Origin: Adiantum capillus-veneris
Lineage: Eukaryota; Streptophyta; Polypodiopsida; Polypodiales; Pteridaceae
DNA length: 64,000 nt
NCBI GenBank assembly: GCA_014529385.2
Contig: CM043942.1
Location: 64,726,184-64,790,183 of the forward strand
Reading direction: 5' to 3'
Positions within the stretch are counted from its first letter, which is position 1; each line of letters opens with the position of its first letter. The position numbers and the translations under genes were made by a program. The notes beneath the pieces are model-generated. The model worked only from the letters and a program-made list of their open reading frames with translations, was not told where the DNA came from and made no database searches. Below are positions 1 to 10,791 of the stretch, piece after piece.

Positions 1-2534
1 TGCAAAGTTGATGTGGTGGCATTCTACGAATAGATCCACTGATGTAACATTTAGGGTGCCCGCTGATTCAAAGGCTTGGAGGCACATTGAAGATACCTGA
101 TCACATTTTAAGAGTGAACCACGCAATTTGCATTTGGGCATGGCAATGGATGGAGTCAATCCATTTGGCTTGAGAAGCTCGTCTTGGAGCACTTGGCCTG
201 TGTGCCTTGTCAATTACAACCTCCCTTCGTGGCTTGCCATCAAGAAGGGTCATTTGATATTAGGCTTGATTGTGCCTCATAAGTTTAAGGTAAAAAAATA
301 TGGATGTTTATATAGCACCACTAGTTGATGAGCTCCAAGAGTTATGGCATGGGATCGACATAGCAGATGCGGTTGAACCATCAGGACAACAACATGCAAG
401 GATCCATGGACTTCTTATGTGGACTATGCATGATTGGACAGGATATGGTGAAGCTTCTGGAAATGGTGGATGATTTACAAAATTTGCGCTATTCGCAAGC
501 ACTTTGTGTAGTACTAAATCATGCTTTAATATATGCAGGGCTTACAACTTCGGGATACAATGCATGTCCAATTTGCGGGCCGTCTTTGGATGTGTGCTAT
601 TCTTCCTCTCTTTGAAAGACAATTTAAAAAGGCCACCATAGTTATCTTCCAGATGGCCATCACTTGCGCGAAGGTCAGCTTGGTCACGTCGAATGTCATC
701 TTATGCATGTACAAGAGTGGCGTCGTTGATGGGAGCAACATGAGGGGCAAACTGTTCCAGGAATGAACCGTTTGTCCATTCTCCATACGTTGCCATATTA
801 GGGTGATCTACTAATTAACCATTTGTTGGATCCAATGCATTTATTCAAGAATGTGGGAGAGCTCCTTTGGAAGACAATCATGGCAATGAAAGATGATTTG
901 CAGTCAGTTGGAAAGATGCCAGAGTTGTGGCCTTTCACCAATGCAGCGGGCCAAAAAAAGCTTCCAAGAGTGGCTTGGGTATTGCTAAAAAGCGAGGATA
1001 GACAAGTCAAAAGGGTGATTTCAAAGTTCAGGACGCCAACAGGATGAATGTGGTGTCTCAAGACAGCATTCACCCGTGACGATCAACTGTCAGGACTGAA
1101 ATCGCACCACTGGCATAAGTTCTTGCAATTTATTCTTCTAATTGCAATCAAGGGGTGTTTAACGGAGGAAGTGCGATCCTGCATATACAAGATTTCAGAG
1201 CTAGTGCGGTGGATGTCTTCGAAGGAGATATGAGAGGAATCCATTGCAATCGCAAGGGCTAACTCCATTGAGGCAGTGTTCATGATTGAGAAGTATCTAC
1301 CCATGAGCTTCCTAACTATCCAAATGCACTTTCTCGTCCATGTAGTAGATGAGGTTGTAGTGGTAGGTACAATCCACAGTCATTGGATGTTCTTTCTAGA
1401 GCGGTTCATGAAAGCACTAAAGGGTTTTGTTTGCCAAAAAGCGCGTCCAGAGGGGAGCATGGCAAAAGGATGGATGGTGGAAAAGTCTCTTGTCTTGACG
1501 ATCGAATTTCTATCCGTGTTTGACCCAGAAATGCCTCGACTATGGAGCGATGAGGAGGATGCAAGATTGGTGGGAGAGGAGTAGTAGGGCCAAGGGGTGC
1601 CGAAGAAAATGGACGACGCCATCCGAGAAAAGATCATGAAGTTCTATATACGAAATTCAGAGACAATGCAAAAACGGCTTGAAAGGTACGGAGAAGAGAA
1701 AGAGAGATGCAATAAGGAGCGACACGATTTGAGGTTAAGCCAAACGACTAGAGGCTTACCCTTGCCACACCATCTCTCTCCTCTACCTGAATTCCCTACA
1801 ATGGCATGGTTGGACAAGACAGTGAGAGCAACTCGACAGATCCGAGAACCCATATCTCCAGAAGAGGAAGAGCTGGCTATTTGATGTGACTGGAGGTATC
1901 ATACATACATGGCACTTTGGTCGCATGGAAAGCATTTCAGAACACAAAAAATTGACAGCAGAGAAGAAACACGTTTGACAGTGGGGAAATGGTTAGTTTC
2001 AAGCAAACGAGCAGGGCCAGTGCCAGAGACACGAAGGAGAGCACTAGCAACTTGGATTACTCTGGTTTGGTGTCAGATATCTTGAAAGTCAGCTTCAGAC
2101 GATTTGAGATGTTTTTGTTGGATGTGAAGTGGTTCAAGGTAATTACTTCTGGTCACAATGCAACGGTATAAAGAGATGGAAACAAGCTTGTACAAGTAGA
2201 TTCTACAAAGGTTTGGATAGAAGCGAGCGACACGTTTGCTCTCCCCGAACATTGCGAGCAAGTGGCCTTTGTATCGGACCCTTGAGAGCGACAATGGTGG
2301 TTTGTGGTTCAGGTTGCTCCCAGAAATAAACAAGTATTTGAAGGGCAAGAGCTCCTGGAGGAAAGTCGGGCAGAAGACGCAGATACTACTGTGACATTAG
2401 ATGAGATGGATGAAGGTATGGAAGAGGAAGCTGACAAATATACGAGGGATTATGCAGACGAGGCAGATATGACACTTATAAATGAAGATGCAATGGATGA
2501 AGACAATCCGCCAGATCAAGTTGGGGTAGAGTAA
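1..2534 (+). pseudogene. CACTA transposase (TNP2 + DUF4218 + DUF4216 type), degenerate
   Basis: Pieces of a TNP2-like transposase are recognisable along the plus strand. About 8-330 (frame 2) has the PADSKAW and NPFG segments and the following WPV..YNLP.WL block. About 530-600 has a GYNACPICG zinc-ligand segment. About 823-1047 has the LDPMHLFKNV block. DUF4218 spans about 1080-1600 and includes GLKSH, a HFLVHVVDE-like stretch and KARPEGSMAKGW. About 1890-2530 resembles DUF4216 followed by an acidic tail. The transposase normally binds element ends and cuts and rejoins DNA in the nucleus. The coding sequence moves between all three frames and contains many stops, so it is long dead. The N-terminus lies before the window start. 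Confidence 0.85.
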
Positions 2535-2707
2535 TGTCTGCAGTTAGAGATAGATGATAATACGGTGCAAGATCTTATCGATGATGCCTCACTAGTCGAG
2601 GCCTGTAAGTATTTGTGTGAAGATGTTGATTTCAAATTAAGCTCTTTCTTAATTTAAATAAAGGTGTTATGGTGCTTTCTTTTACTTTCTTTGTGCAGTA
2701 CTTTAGT

Positions 2708-3499
2708 ATGGCCGAACAATTGCCAGATCCCGATTCTATGAGTGTGGATGCATTTATGGGCTTCGTCACACGGATGAAGCCCACTCAGATGGCACAGGCG
2801 TCTCAGTATTGGATAGCCAGAGGTATGGGTACCACGCCTCCGGGCTTCACACCCGAGGGTCCGATGCTTATGGGGGGGGGGGGGGGGGGGGGGAGGGGGA
2901 GATCTATGGGTACGACGCCCGCGAGGTCTCCCATCATGGCCGCTTTTCCACATAGGCATACGGCAGAGGTGGGTACGTCGGCATCTCCGTAGCACAGGTG
3001 CACTCGCCGATCTCAGAGATCGTCAAGTGGAGGTGGTGGATGCTGTGTACGAGGGTCCACAGGTGCTTCGATCCCTCCTTGCTCACGACCCCCATCCTAC
3101 CCAGGCATACCTCTTGACACACCTCTTAGCACACCTCGGACATGCTGGGGGGCACACGATCCTAGTGCCTCCAAGGTCTATAGTGTACGGCCAGATGGAC
3201 AGGTTGACATGGATAGTGTCAGGACTGAGATGAGACAGCGAGCTCGCCAGCTCGTGGAGGTGCATTTTTCTAGCACCATCATGACGTCTTGGACTCATCA
3301 AGATTGCAGCAAAATCAATTTTATAGTGGAGACCATCATGAGAGAGTATCGGCCTGCTCCGGGTTCAGAGGAGCTTCCGAGGAGGTGGATCACGAATGTT
3401 GCACGAGAAACCATGAAACATTGTCGATATGCAGCTCGTTGGGCTTTCAGGCAGGGCTCACTGAAACCTTCGGGCATCCCACACGAATCATGGCAGTAG
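2708..3499 (+). pseudogene. Second ORF of the CACTA element (Transposase_24-like accessory protein)
   Basis: One plus-strand frame starts at an ATG (2708), is interrupted by a single TAG at 2990-2992, then stays open to 3499. The N-terminal half is low complexity and includes a glycine run coded by 22 consecutive G bases (2872-2893). The C-terminal half (about 3209-3499) is charged, with VARETMKHCRYAARWAF followed by GIPHESW, resembling the conserved end of the second protein of plant CACTA elements. TTTGTGCAG just upstream (about 2690-2698) could be a splice acceptor joining it to the transposase transcript. Position between transposase and right terminus supports the role. I infer a DNA-binding accessory role from the family only. 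Confidence 0.5.
2872..2893. repeat. Homopolymer run of 22 G
   Basis: Twenty-two uninterrupted G on the plus strand, inside the second CACTA reading frame, where it codes for glycine. It could form a G-quadruplex and is prone to length error in replication and sequencing, so the exact length and downstream frame should be treated with care. Confidence 0.9.
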
Positions 3500-4070
3500 A
3501 TCAAGGAGGAGGAGGAGACAGCGGACACGAGGTTCAGACAGTAGCGTCTCACCGCGGAGGTACGTAGGGAGACTAGGGGCACATCTCATCTTGGCAACGG
3601 AGGCTTTGACACCTCTCGCTATGAGTTTGTGAGTTTTCTATTCAATCCTAGCTATGGCGTTTTTTTCAAGAGCGATGATTCATGTATTCTTAATTACCTT
3701 GGTTTTTGTATAAACGCATAATCTTGCAATGCATCGAGCCACGACACGCCAGGAGGAGACAAATGGATATCGGAGAGGCATTTATGAAGTATTGAATGAT
3801 CTTGCTGCCGTTGGAGAGACTGTAGACCGGGAGGCCTTAGAGTTTCGTTGATCGATTGAGGTGAGACGTTTGATCAAGACAAATAATATGTGTGAGTTGA
3901 CTTAGTTAATTAAGTATATGTGAAGTAATATCCTACTAATTTTGTGACTTGTCCCTTTATGTGAAGGTTGTGACGCGCGAGTCATCAATGGATTTCTATA
4001 TATATTTTGTGAGACACAGACACATCTGTGCGTTTCTTTCTTGTATAGACATGGTTATGGTTACTATTAT

Positions 4071-4215
4071 GGTTATTGTTTATTGTTTATGGTTATGGTT
4101 ATGGTTATTGTTTTGTTTATGGTTATGTTTAACTTTATGGTTATGGTTATGGTTATTGTTTTGTTTATGGTTATGTTTAACTTTATGGTTATGGTTTTAA
4201 TTTGGTTATGGTTTT
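4071..4215. repeat. GGTTAT-rich minisatellite with a 48-bp period
   Basis: The stretch is built from GGTTAT and GGTTATGTTTAAC-like words. A 48-bp unit beginning at 4091 is repeated at 4139, with partial copies on both sides. It lies in the non-coding 3' part of the CACTA element. The hexamer differs from the plant telomere repeat TTTAGGG, so I do not call it telomeric. Confidence 0.75.
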
Positions 4216-4651
4216 GCACAAATTTTGTTTCATTTCTTCCATCACGTTGTGCCTTAAATCTCATGTGAGATCCTACATGGATATCATATAGGAGGCGTAT
4301 ATATGGTTTTTTTGAAAAGTTTATGTTAAAACGAAGGGAACTCTGCCGAAATTTCTGCAGGGGCACGGTTGATTTTGGTGCTGCTCGCTTTCTTGGGCAG
4401 AGGACAGGCACTCTGGCTATGGCTGTGTCCATCTTTTCACTCGGCACAGGCCAGACTGCTTGTTCTCTACCCAAGAAATTTTTTTTCTAATATGGTCGTC
4501 GATACAGATGTCGAAATACATGTCAAAGCTAGGACTGTCGACGTGGATATCGACACGTATTTTGGCTGTTTCATAGGGACGTCAATTTTGATATGGTTTT
4601 CGACGGATGGAGTCAAAATCTGTGTCGAAGGCACCTGTTTTTGTTGTAGTG

Positions 4652-5965
4652 AATCATTGACAAATGATCCGCTCAATGATGTGTAGTGCCTTTTTTTACA
4701 ACCATAGTGAAACCCAAATTCAAGAAGAATGATGAGCCATCTCACTATTCTCCCCATGTTACATGGCTTGTTGACCAAATACAACAAAGCTTGGTGGTCC
4801 ACAAAGGACACAAACTTGTTGGCTAAGAGGTAATGTCTATACTTTTTAACGGCATAGATCATTCCTAGTCCTTCTCTTTTGGTGGTGGTGTAATTCATTT
4901 TTGCCATGTTTAATTGTCGGCTACCATAAGAAATAGGAAAGTCAATTATCCCATCTCGTGGTTGAGATAGTATACAATCGATAGCAAAATTAGAAGCATC
5001 TACATGTACGTAGAATACCTTATCCCAATCTGGTGCTTTCAATATTGGAGTTGAGGTGAGAGCTTGCTTAAGCTTCATGAAGGATTCTTCACATGCATCA
5101 GTCCATTCAAAGTGTGTAATCAAGCTATACATGGGTTTTTCAATTATAGTGTCATGTATATGAACTGTCGATAATATCCACAATGTCCCATGAAGGCTTG
5201 TACCCCCTTGACTGTTGTTGGTCTAGGCAAATGAGCAATGACATGAATCTTTTCAATATCAGTAGCTATGCCATTTTTAGACACTATATGTCCAAGAATT
5301 TTTCCTTGTCTTCCCATGAATGTGCACTTTTCAGGATTTAAGCAAATCCTATAAAGTCTACATTTTTTGAATACCTTTTTAAAGTGTTCAAAATGATCAG
5401 CCCGGATTGATGAATGTATGCATAGATCATCCATATATACTTCTAAGAATTTCCTAAGATATTCTTTGAAAGAATGGCTCATCAACCTTTGAAACGTGGC
5501 TGCAACATTATTTAACCCAAATGGCATAACCCAATAGGTAAATATATCCCATTCTGCTGCAAAAGCAGTTTTGTGCTGATCTTTTGGGTCAACCAAAAGT
5601 TGATTGTATCCCGAAAAGCGTCTAAGAAGCTGTAAGTTTCTTTTTCTGCAACTCGTTCTAATACATGCTCAGTTAACGAAAGAGGAAAGGTATCTCTAAT
5701 GGTAGCTACATTCACCTTTTTGAGATTAACACACACTCGTAATTTCCCATTCTTCTTGGGTACTACCACAATTGGAGACAACCAATCTGTGTGTTCAATT
5801 TCGTAAATGAATTCGGATTCCTTTAGTTTTTCAATCTCTTCTTTGATCTTCCTAGAAAATGTTCTGTTATACCTGTATGGTCTCTGTGTACTTGGTTACA
5901 CGTCATCTCTCATGGGTATGGTATGTTGACAGATTTGTGGATCAACACCCTTGAGATCCTTGTAA
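4652..5965 (-). pseudogene. Gypsy-1 reverse transcriptase and RNase H
   Basis: Reading down the minus strand from about 5965: a GVDP-type pre-RT block, SPIVVVPKKNGKLRVCV (about 5720-5780), a frame change near 5600, HKTAFAAEWDIFTYWVMPFG, the catalytic YMDD (about 5420-5435), then the RNase H region with DASNFAID, an E in TKREGLGMIYA and DHQALLYLV (about 4800-4900). A one-base frame change near 4730 is needed to read the expected KKGTTH..ADHLS motif just before the CACTA junction. The product would have copied element RNA into DNA. Frame changes and truncation make it non-functional. Confidence 0.85.
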
Positions 5966-6572
5966 GATCAAGCGAAGATTTATCGGTATTCTTTTAACAA
6001 GCTCAACAAAATCTTTTCTCCTTTGTTTGTTAGGTCATTCGCAATGTAAGCAGGTTTAGGCTCTTCTCCTAGTTCAACCAAGTCTATCTTTTAGCATTTT
6101 CAAGCCCTTCGTAAGACTCGCCCTGTTTCCATAGTTCCCTAACAGGTTGTTCAACTATGATAGAGTATACTTTTTGTAATGGGATGGACATGCATTACAT
6201 CCTTACCATCCTCTTCTGTGGTTTCCATTTCGGTTGTGTATATCTCCTTTAGAGCTTTTTTCAACTCTTGATACTTCTTTTTCCGCTCAACTCTGGTCAT
6301 GAGTGGTTTCTTATCCTGTGATTTTTATTGAGTACCCTTCCTTGCTTTCCTTGATATCTGAGACATTTATGAGTTTTTGTTTGAAGGATATTTGCCAATT
6401 ATTTTTTCCTTGACACAATCATTAGCATCTATCTGCATCAGGAATTGTGTTTTATTGGAGATTGATGGCATAGGTCGTGTTTTCATAATTTTGGTGTCTC
6501 TCTTTCGTCTATACCATCTCTGTCTTCTTGATTTCTGGTTTGGAAAGTCAAAAAACTTTTCCTCCCCTCCAT

Positions 6573-7560
6573 TTAAGAGTAACTTAGCTCTCGTATGCTC
6601 TTTTTTGACCGCAAATCTTCTGAGGTAGCTGAGTGTTCATCTAACTCATCAGTTGCATCGTAATAGAGGTCTGAAAAGACTTGTTGAGCTTTCATTAATT
6701 CCTTGGGTTCCTCATCTTTGTTTTCAATGTTGAGGATTGAAATCATTTGGATGGGAAGTATGTCGTACCCATCCTCATTGCAAAATTGAGTAGGCATAGA
6801 CGTATTCACACATACATCCATTATTGCTAAAATTTGAGTCCACTCGAATGGCTCAAATAAATGCTCTAGAAAGGGTTCAGGTACATAGGCTTCATCAATG
6901 AAGTCCCTTTCTAAGATATATTCTTCTCATCTTAAGCTTCCGTTTTCTGAAGCTCCACACATCCAAATAGGAGTGTCTTTGTTTAACCAGGACGGGATTA
7001 GTTTCAGCCGAAGAGACTGAATCAAACTCTTGGATGGGTGTTTTCAAGAAATCTCTATAAGTGTGATCTCTTAGATTGACTCTTGTTATAGATCCCACTT
7101 GCTTCAAGTACTGATAATTGTTTCCCCAATCTTGGCTAAGTTGTACCTGTCGCATGAAAGGTCTTCCCAATATGATTTCATAGTTGAGTTTCTTCCCAAA
7201 GTCTACTATGGCAAAAGTGTGTTGATATTCATCTCCACAGGAATTGACTATCACGTTTTCAAGAAACGCTAAAGGTCTCTCAATGTGTCCATCAACCAAC
7301 TACAATTTCATTCTAGTTAGTCTAATGGCTGGTTGTCCCCAGGATTTCCATACTACTTTAATGGCTATAGCTATGTCAGCTCCACTATCCACTATCGCCA
7401 TGGTTTCAATGTCATTATATTTCACTGGGAGGATGGTGTTTCCTTCTTCCCCTTCATAATATTCTCCGACTTTGTTCATAGGAACTGATCGAATTTCTTT
7501 GTTTTCCATTTCATTTTTCAATTTTTCCAAATTCTTCGAGATTAACCCCGTTATCCTCAC
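6573..7560 (-). pseudogene. Gypsy-1 aspartic protease region
   Basis: A retropepsin-type active site, AIVDSGADIAI, lies at about 7385-7420 on the minus strand. A stop near 7300 separates it from the continuing protease fold (6895-7299), which contains the EIILGRPFM segment expected near the C-terminus of plant gypsy proteases. The 6573-6890 part is an acidic linker toward RT with no recognised domain. The protease would process the element polyprotein. Position just upstream of RT supports the call. Confidence 0.75.
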
Positions 7561-7562
7561 CT

Positions 7563-8165
7563 TCTCTAGGGTTTTCTATAAATTATTCCACAAGTATGGT
7601 CTGAGTTTTAATAGTTCTCTCAAAGTAAGAGTGCATTGGATGGGTGTAGACATGACTGAATGAATGTTGTCTACTTCTAGGGTCTGCTCTGCTCTTTTTA
7701 CTTGAGTGGTCTTGCACACAATGGTTCATCTTCGTTATCTCCCAAGAAAGAAGGTAATGTTTTTAATGTAAATGGTTTCAACATTCCTGAAGCTTTCGAT
7801 CTGCAATCCCCGTACAAGGATTGTGAATCCATGTTCATATCAGAAGGTAGGTTATCCAACCAGACTTCCATTATAAGAGCTGACTTTAGAGTTAGACTCC
7901 CATCATTGATCTCTCTCACTTTTTTCCATAAGTGGCCTGGCCAATCTTCCTCTACAAATGGAATTTCGTCTAAGGAATCTTCACTGTTTCAAAGTGGGGT
8001 TCTGCCACCACATTAGATTTTGCTTTCGTTTCTTCTACCGCAAGGTCTTCAGGCTTTTGCAATTCCTTCCACGGATTTCAAAATGACGTGATCACACTAT
8101 AATTTCAGGTTAATAACAACTGAAATGCAAAATAACAAATATTATGTTAATTGACATTCATCTTT
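7563..8165. other. No recognised gene; possible gag-protease linker of Gypsy-1
   Basis: Short open stretches exist on both strands (for example 7698-7919 on the minus strand) but I recognise no domain in them. The position upstream of the protease suggests remnants of gag or a gag-pro linker. No LTR or primer binding site was found. Confidence 0.3.
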
Positions 8166-8199
8166 TTTGACCTCTAGGGAGACCTGGAGACCGGCTTGT

Positions 8200-8310
8200 A
8201 GCCTGCCAGGCTAATTCGTTTGCCCACCGGGCCCGTCGGGTAAACCAACTTCCCCACCGAGCCCGCCATGGCTATATAAAGGCGACGCTGGTGCTTGTCT
8301 TTTTCACAAA
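8200..8310 (+). promoter_or_regulatory. Candidate promoter: GC-rich block with a TATA box
   Basis: A locally GC-rich stretch contains CCCACCGGGCCCGTCGGG, with partial dyad symmetry, and ends in TATATAAA at 8273-8280. Transcription would be expected to begin about 25-35 bp later, near 8305. It lies upstream of the satellite array and the kinase-like gene in the same orientation, and is plausibly the promoter of that gene. It could instead be an LTR promoter. Confidence 0.45.
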
Positions 8311-8443
8311 AGAGGTACATTGAAAAGTCTTCACCAAACTTTCTGGTAGCTTTCCACATTCTCAAAGTAGTGTAGCAATAATTTTTTAAACCCTTCCTTA
8401 TTTTATTGATATTTTTTTGAGTTTTTTGCGATAAAACTTAAAG

Positions 8444-10786
8444 GTATAAATTTTCTTTTATCAAATCATCGTACGTGGATGCACTGGCACATGGTTGCAA
8501 TTGTGGCTAGGTGTGTCATTGCAAAAGCGTACGATGATTATGTTTTATAGTGCTCCCAGTCATTCATGCTTCGGCACATGGTTGCAATTGCGACTAGGTG
8601 TGTTGCTGCTAGAATGACAGGAGCATTTGTTTGAAAGAAGTAACCGTGCGTGAATGCACTGGCACATGGTTGCAACTGCAGCTAGGTGTGTCATTGCAAA
8701 AGCGTAGGGTGATTATGTTTAATGTTTCTCCCAGTCATTCATGCTTCGGCACATGGTTGCAATTGCGACTAGGTGTGTTGCTGCTAGAATGACAGGAGCA
8801 TCTGTTTGAAAGAAGTCACCGTGCGTGGATGCACTAGCACATGGTTGCAATTGCGGCTAGGTGTGTCATTGCAAAAACTCAAGATGACTATGTTTTATGT
8901 TGCTTTCCGTCATTCATGCTTCGGTACATGGTTGCAATTGCGACTAGGTGTGTTGCTGCTAGATTGATGGTAGCATCTAATGCATGAATGTGTACTCAAA
9001 TAATTTCATAATGCTTCATATGCTTGAATCTTAAAAGAAGACATGGTGCATGGATGCACTGGCACATGGTTTCAATTGCGACTAGGTGTGTCATTGCAAA
9101 AGTGTAGGATGACTATGTTTTATGTTGCTCCCAGTCATTCATGCTTCGGCACATGGTTGCAATTGCGACTAGGTGTGTTGCTGCTAGAATGACAGGAGCA
9201 TCTGTTTGAAAGAAGTCACCGTGCGTGGATGCACTGGCACATGGTTGCAATTGCGGCCAGGTGTGTCATTGCAAAAGCGTAGGGTGACTATGTTTTATGT
9301 TGCTCCCAGTCATTCATGCTTCGGAACATGGTTGCAATTGCGACTAGGTGTGTTGTTGCTAGAATGACAGGAACATCTGTTTGAAAGAAGTCACCGTAGG
9401 TGGATGCACTGGCACATGGTTGCAATTGCGGCTAGGTGTGTCATTGCAAAAGCATAGGGTGACTATGTTTTATGTTGCTCCCAGTCAGTCATGCTTCGGC
9501 ACATGGTTGCAATTGCGACTAGGTGTGTTGTTGCTAGAATGACAGGAGCATCTGTTTGAAAGAAGTCACCGTGCGTGGATGCACTGGCACATGGTTGCAA
9601 TTGCGGCTAGGTGTGTCATTGCAAAAGCATAGGGTGACTATGTTTTATGTTGCTCCCAGTCAGTCATGCTTCGGCACATGGTTGCAATTGCGACTAGGTG
9701 TGTTGTTGCTAGAATGACAGGAGCATCTGTTTGAAAGAAGTCACCGTGCGTGGATGCACTGGCACATGGTTGCAATTGCAGCTAGGCGTGTCATTGCAAA
9801 AGCGTAGGGTGACTATGTTTTATGTTGCTCCCAGTCATTCCTGCTTCGGAACATGGTTGCAATTGCAACTAGGTGTGTTGCTGCTAGAATGACAAGAGCA
9901 TTTGTTTGAAAGAAGTCACCATACCTGGATGCAGTGGCACATAGTTGCAATTGCGGCTAGGTGTGTCATTGCAAAAGCGTAGGGTGACTATGTTTTATGT
10001 TGCTCCCAGTCAGTCATGCTTCGGCACATGGTTGCAATTGCGACTAGGTGTGTTGTTGCTAGAATGACAGGAGCATCTGTTTGAAAGAAGTCACCGTGCG
10101 TGGATGCACTGGCACATGGTTGCAATTGCGGCTAGGTGTGTCATTGCAAAAGCGTAGGGTGACTATGTTATATGTTGCTCCCAATCATTCATGCTTCGGA
10201 ACATGGTTGCAATTGCGACTAGGTGTGTTGCTGCTAGAATGACAAGAGCATCTGTTTGAAAGAATTCACCATACGTGGATGCAGTGGCACATGGTTGCAA
10301 TTTCGGCTAGGTGTGTCATTGCAAAAGCGTAGGGTGACTATGTTTTATGTTGCTCCTAGTCAGTCATGCTTCGGCACATGGTTGCAATTGCGACTAGGTG
10401 TGTTGCTGCTAGAATGACAGGAGCATCTGTTTGAAAGAATTCACCGTGCGTGGATGCACTGGCACATGGTTGCAATTGCGGCCAGGTGTGTCATTGCGAA
10501 AGCGTAGGGTGACTATGTTTTATGTTGCTCCCAGTCATTCGTGCTTTGGCACATGGTTGCAATTGCGACTAGGTGTGTTGCTGCTAGAATGAGAGGAGCA
10601 TCTGTTTGTAAGTTGTTGTACGGTGAGGCATTGGCACATGGTTGCAATTGCGATTAGGTGTGTCAGTGAAAAAGCGTACAAGATCTATGGTCTATACTGC
10701 ACTTTTTCTTTCACGTAGAAAAGATCCAAATGCAGTGGCACATAGTTATATTTCACAATGTGTTTTTTGCAATAATACCATTGCAG
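8444..10786 (+). other. Possible 5'-UTR intron containing the satellite array
   Basis: AAG|GTATAAAT at 8441-8449 resembles a splice donor and CCATTGCAG|G ending at 10786 resembles an acceptor. The next ATG (10792, context GCAAAATGG) opens the kinase-like frame. This would put the whole 175-bp array in a 2.3-kb leader intron. It is an inference from sequence signals alone. Confidence 0.35.
8471..10690 (+). repeat. 175-bp tandem satellite array with an 87/88-bp internal dimer
   Basis: A GTGCGTGGATGCACTGGCAC-like unit start recurs at 8471, 8646, 8821, 9046, 9221, 9396, 9571, 9746, 9921, 10096, 10271, 10446 and, degenerate, near 10621. The step is exactly 175 bp except one 225-bp step at 8821-9046, where about 50 bp are inserted. 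Each unit holds two related halves sharing CACATGGTTGCAATTGC about 87 bp apart; the first half continues with CATTGCAAAAG and the second with GCTGCTAGAATGAC, so the basic monomer is about 87-88 bp. A decayed half unit continues to about 10780. Central units are highly similar, suggesting recent homogenisation. Confidence 0.95.
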
Positions 10787-10791
10787 GCAAA

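Larger units (their letters stand above)
1..4651 (+). mobile_element. CACTA (En/Spm) DNA transposon, right-hand part
   Basis: The region holds, in the usual CACTA order, a TNP2-type transposase relic, a second ORF, a non-coding subterminal region and a terminus. The last bases (ending 4651), read inward on the minus strand, start CACTACAACAAAAACAGG, the classic CACTA terminal inverted repeat. The subterminal part (about 4497-4630) is crowded with short GTCGA-type motifs, as expected for transposase-binding repeats. The left end lies outside the window, so the terminal repeat pair and the 3-bp target duplication cannot be checked. The DNA just beyond 4651 is a gypsy RNase H reading frame on the minus strand, so this element inserted into that retroelement. 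Family assignment is firm; activity is excluded by many lesions. Confidence 0.85.
4652..8100 (-). mobile_element. Gypsy-1: Ty3/gypsy retrotransposon fragment interrupted by the CACTA element
   Basis: On the minus strand the order is protease, linker, reverse transcriptase and RNase H, which is Ty3/gypsy order up to the point where the sequence stops at 4652. There the CACTA terminus begins in the middle of the RNase H/integrase connector, so the integrase half should lie beyond the left edge of the window. No LTR is seen on the right; about 7600-8165 has no recognisable domain, and the right boundary is uncertain. The element is clearly old, with several frame changes. Confidence 0.8.

Noticed and set aside
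4071-4215. Telomere-like GGTTAT repeats
   Set aside because: The hexamer is not TTTAGGG or its relatives, the array is only about 150 bp and it is organised in 48-bp units within a transposon tail.
8471-10690. CRISPR-like array
   Set aside because: The units are 175-bp tandem copies without unique spacers, in a eukaryotic context.
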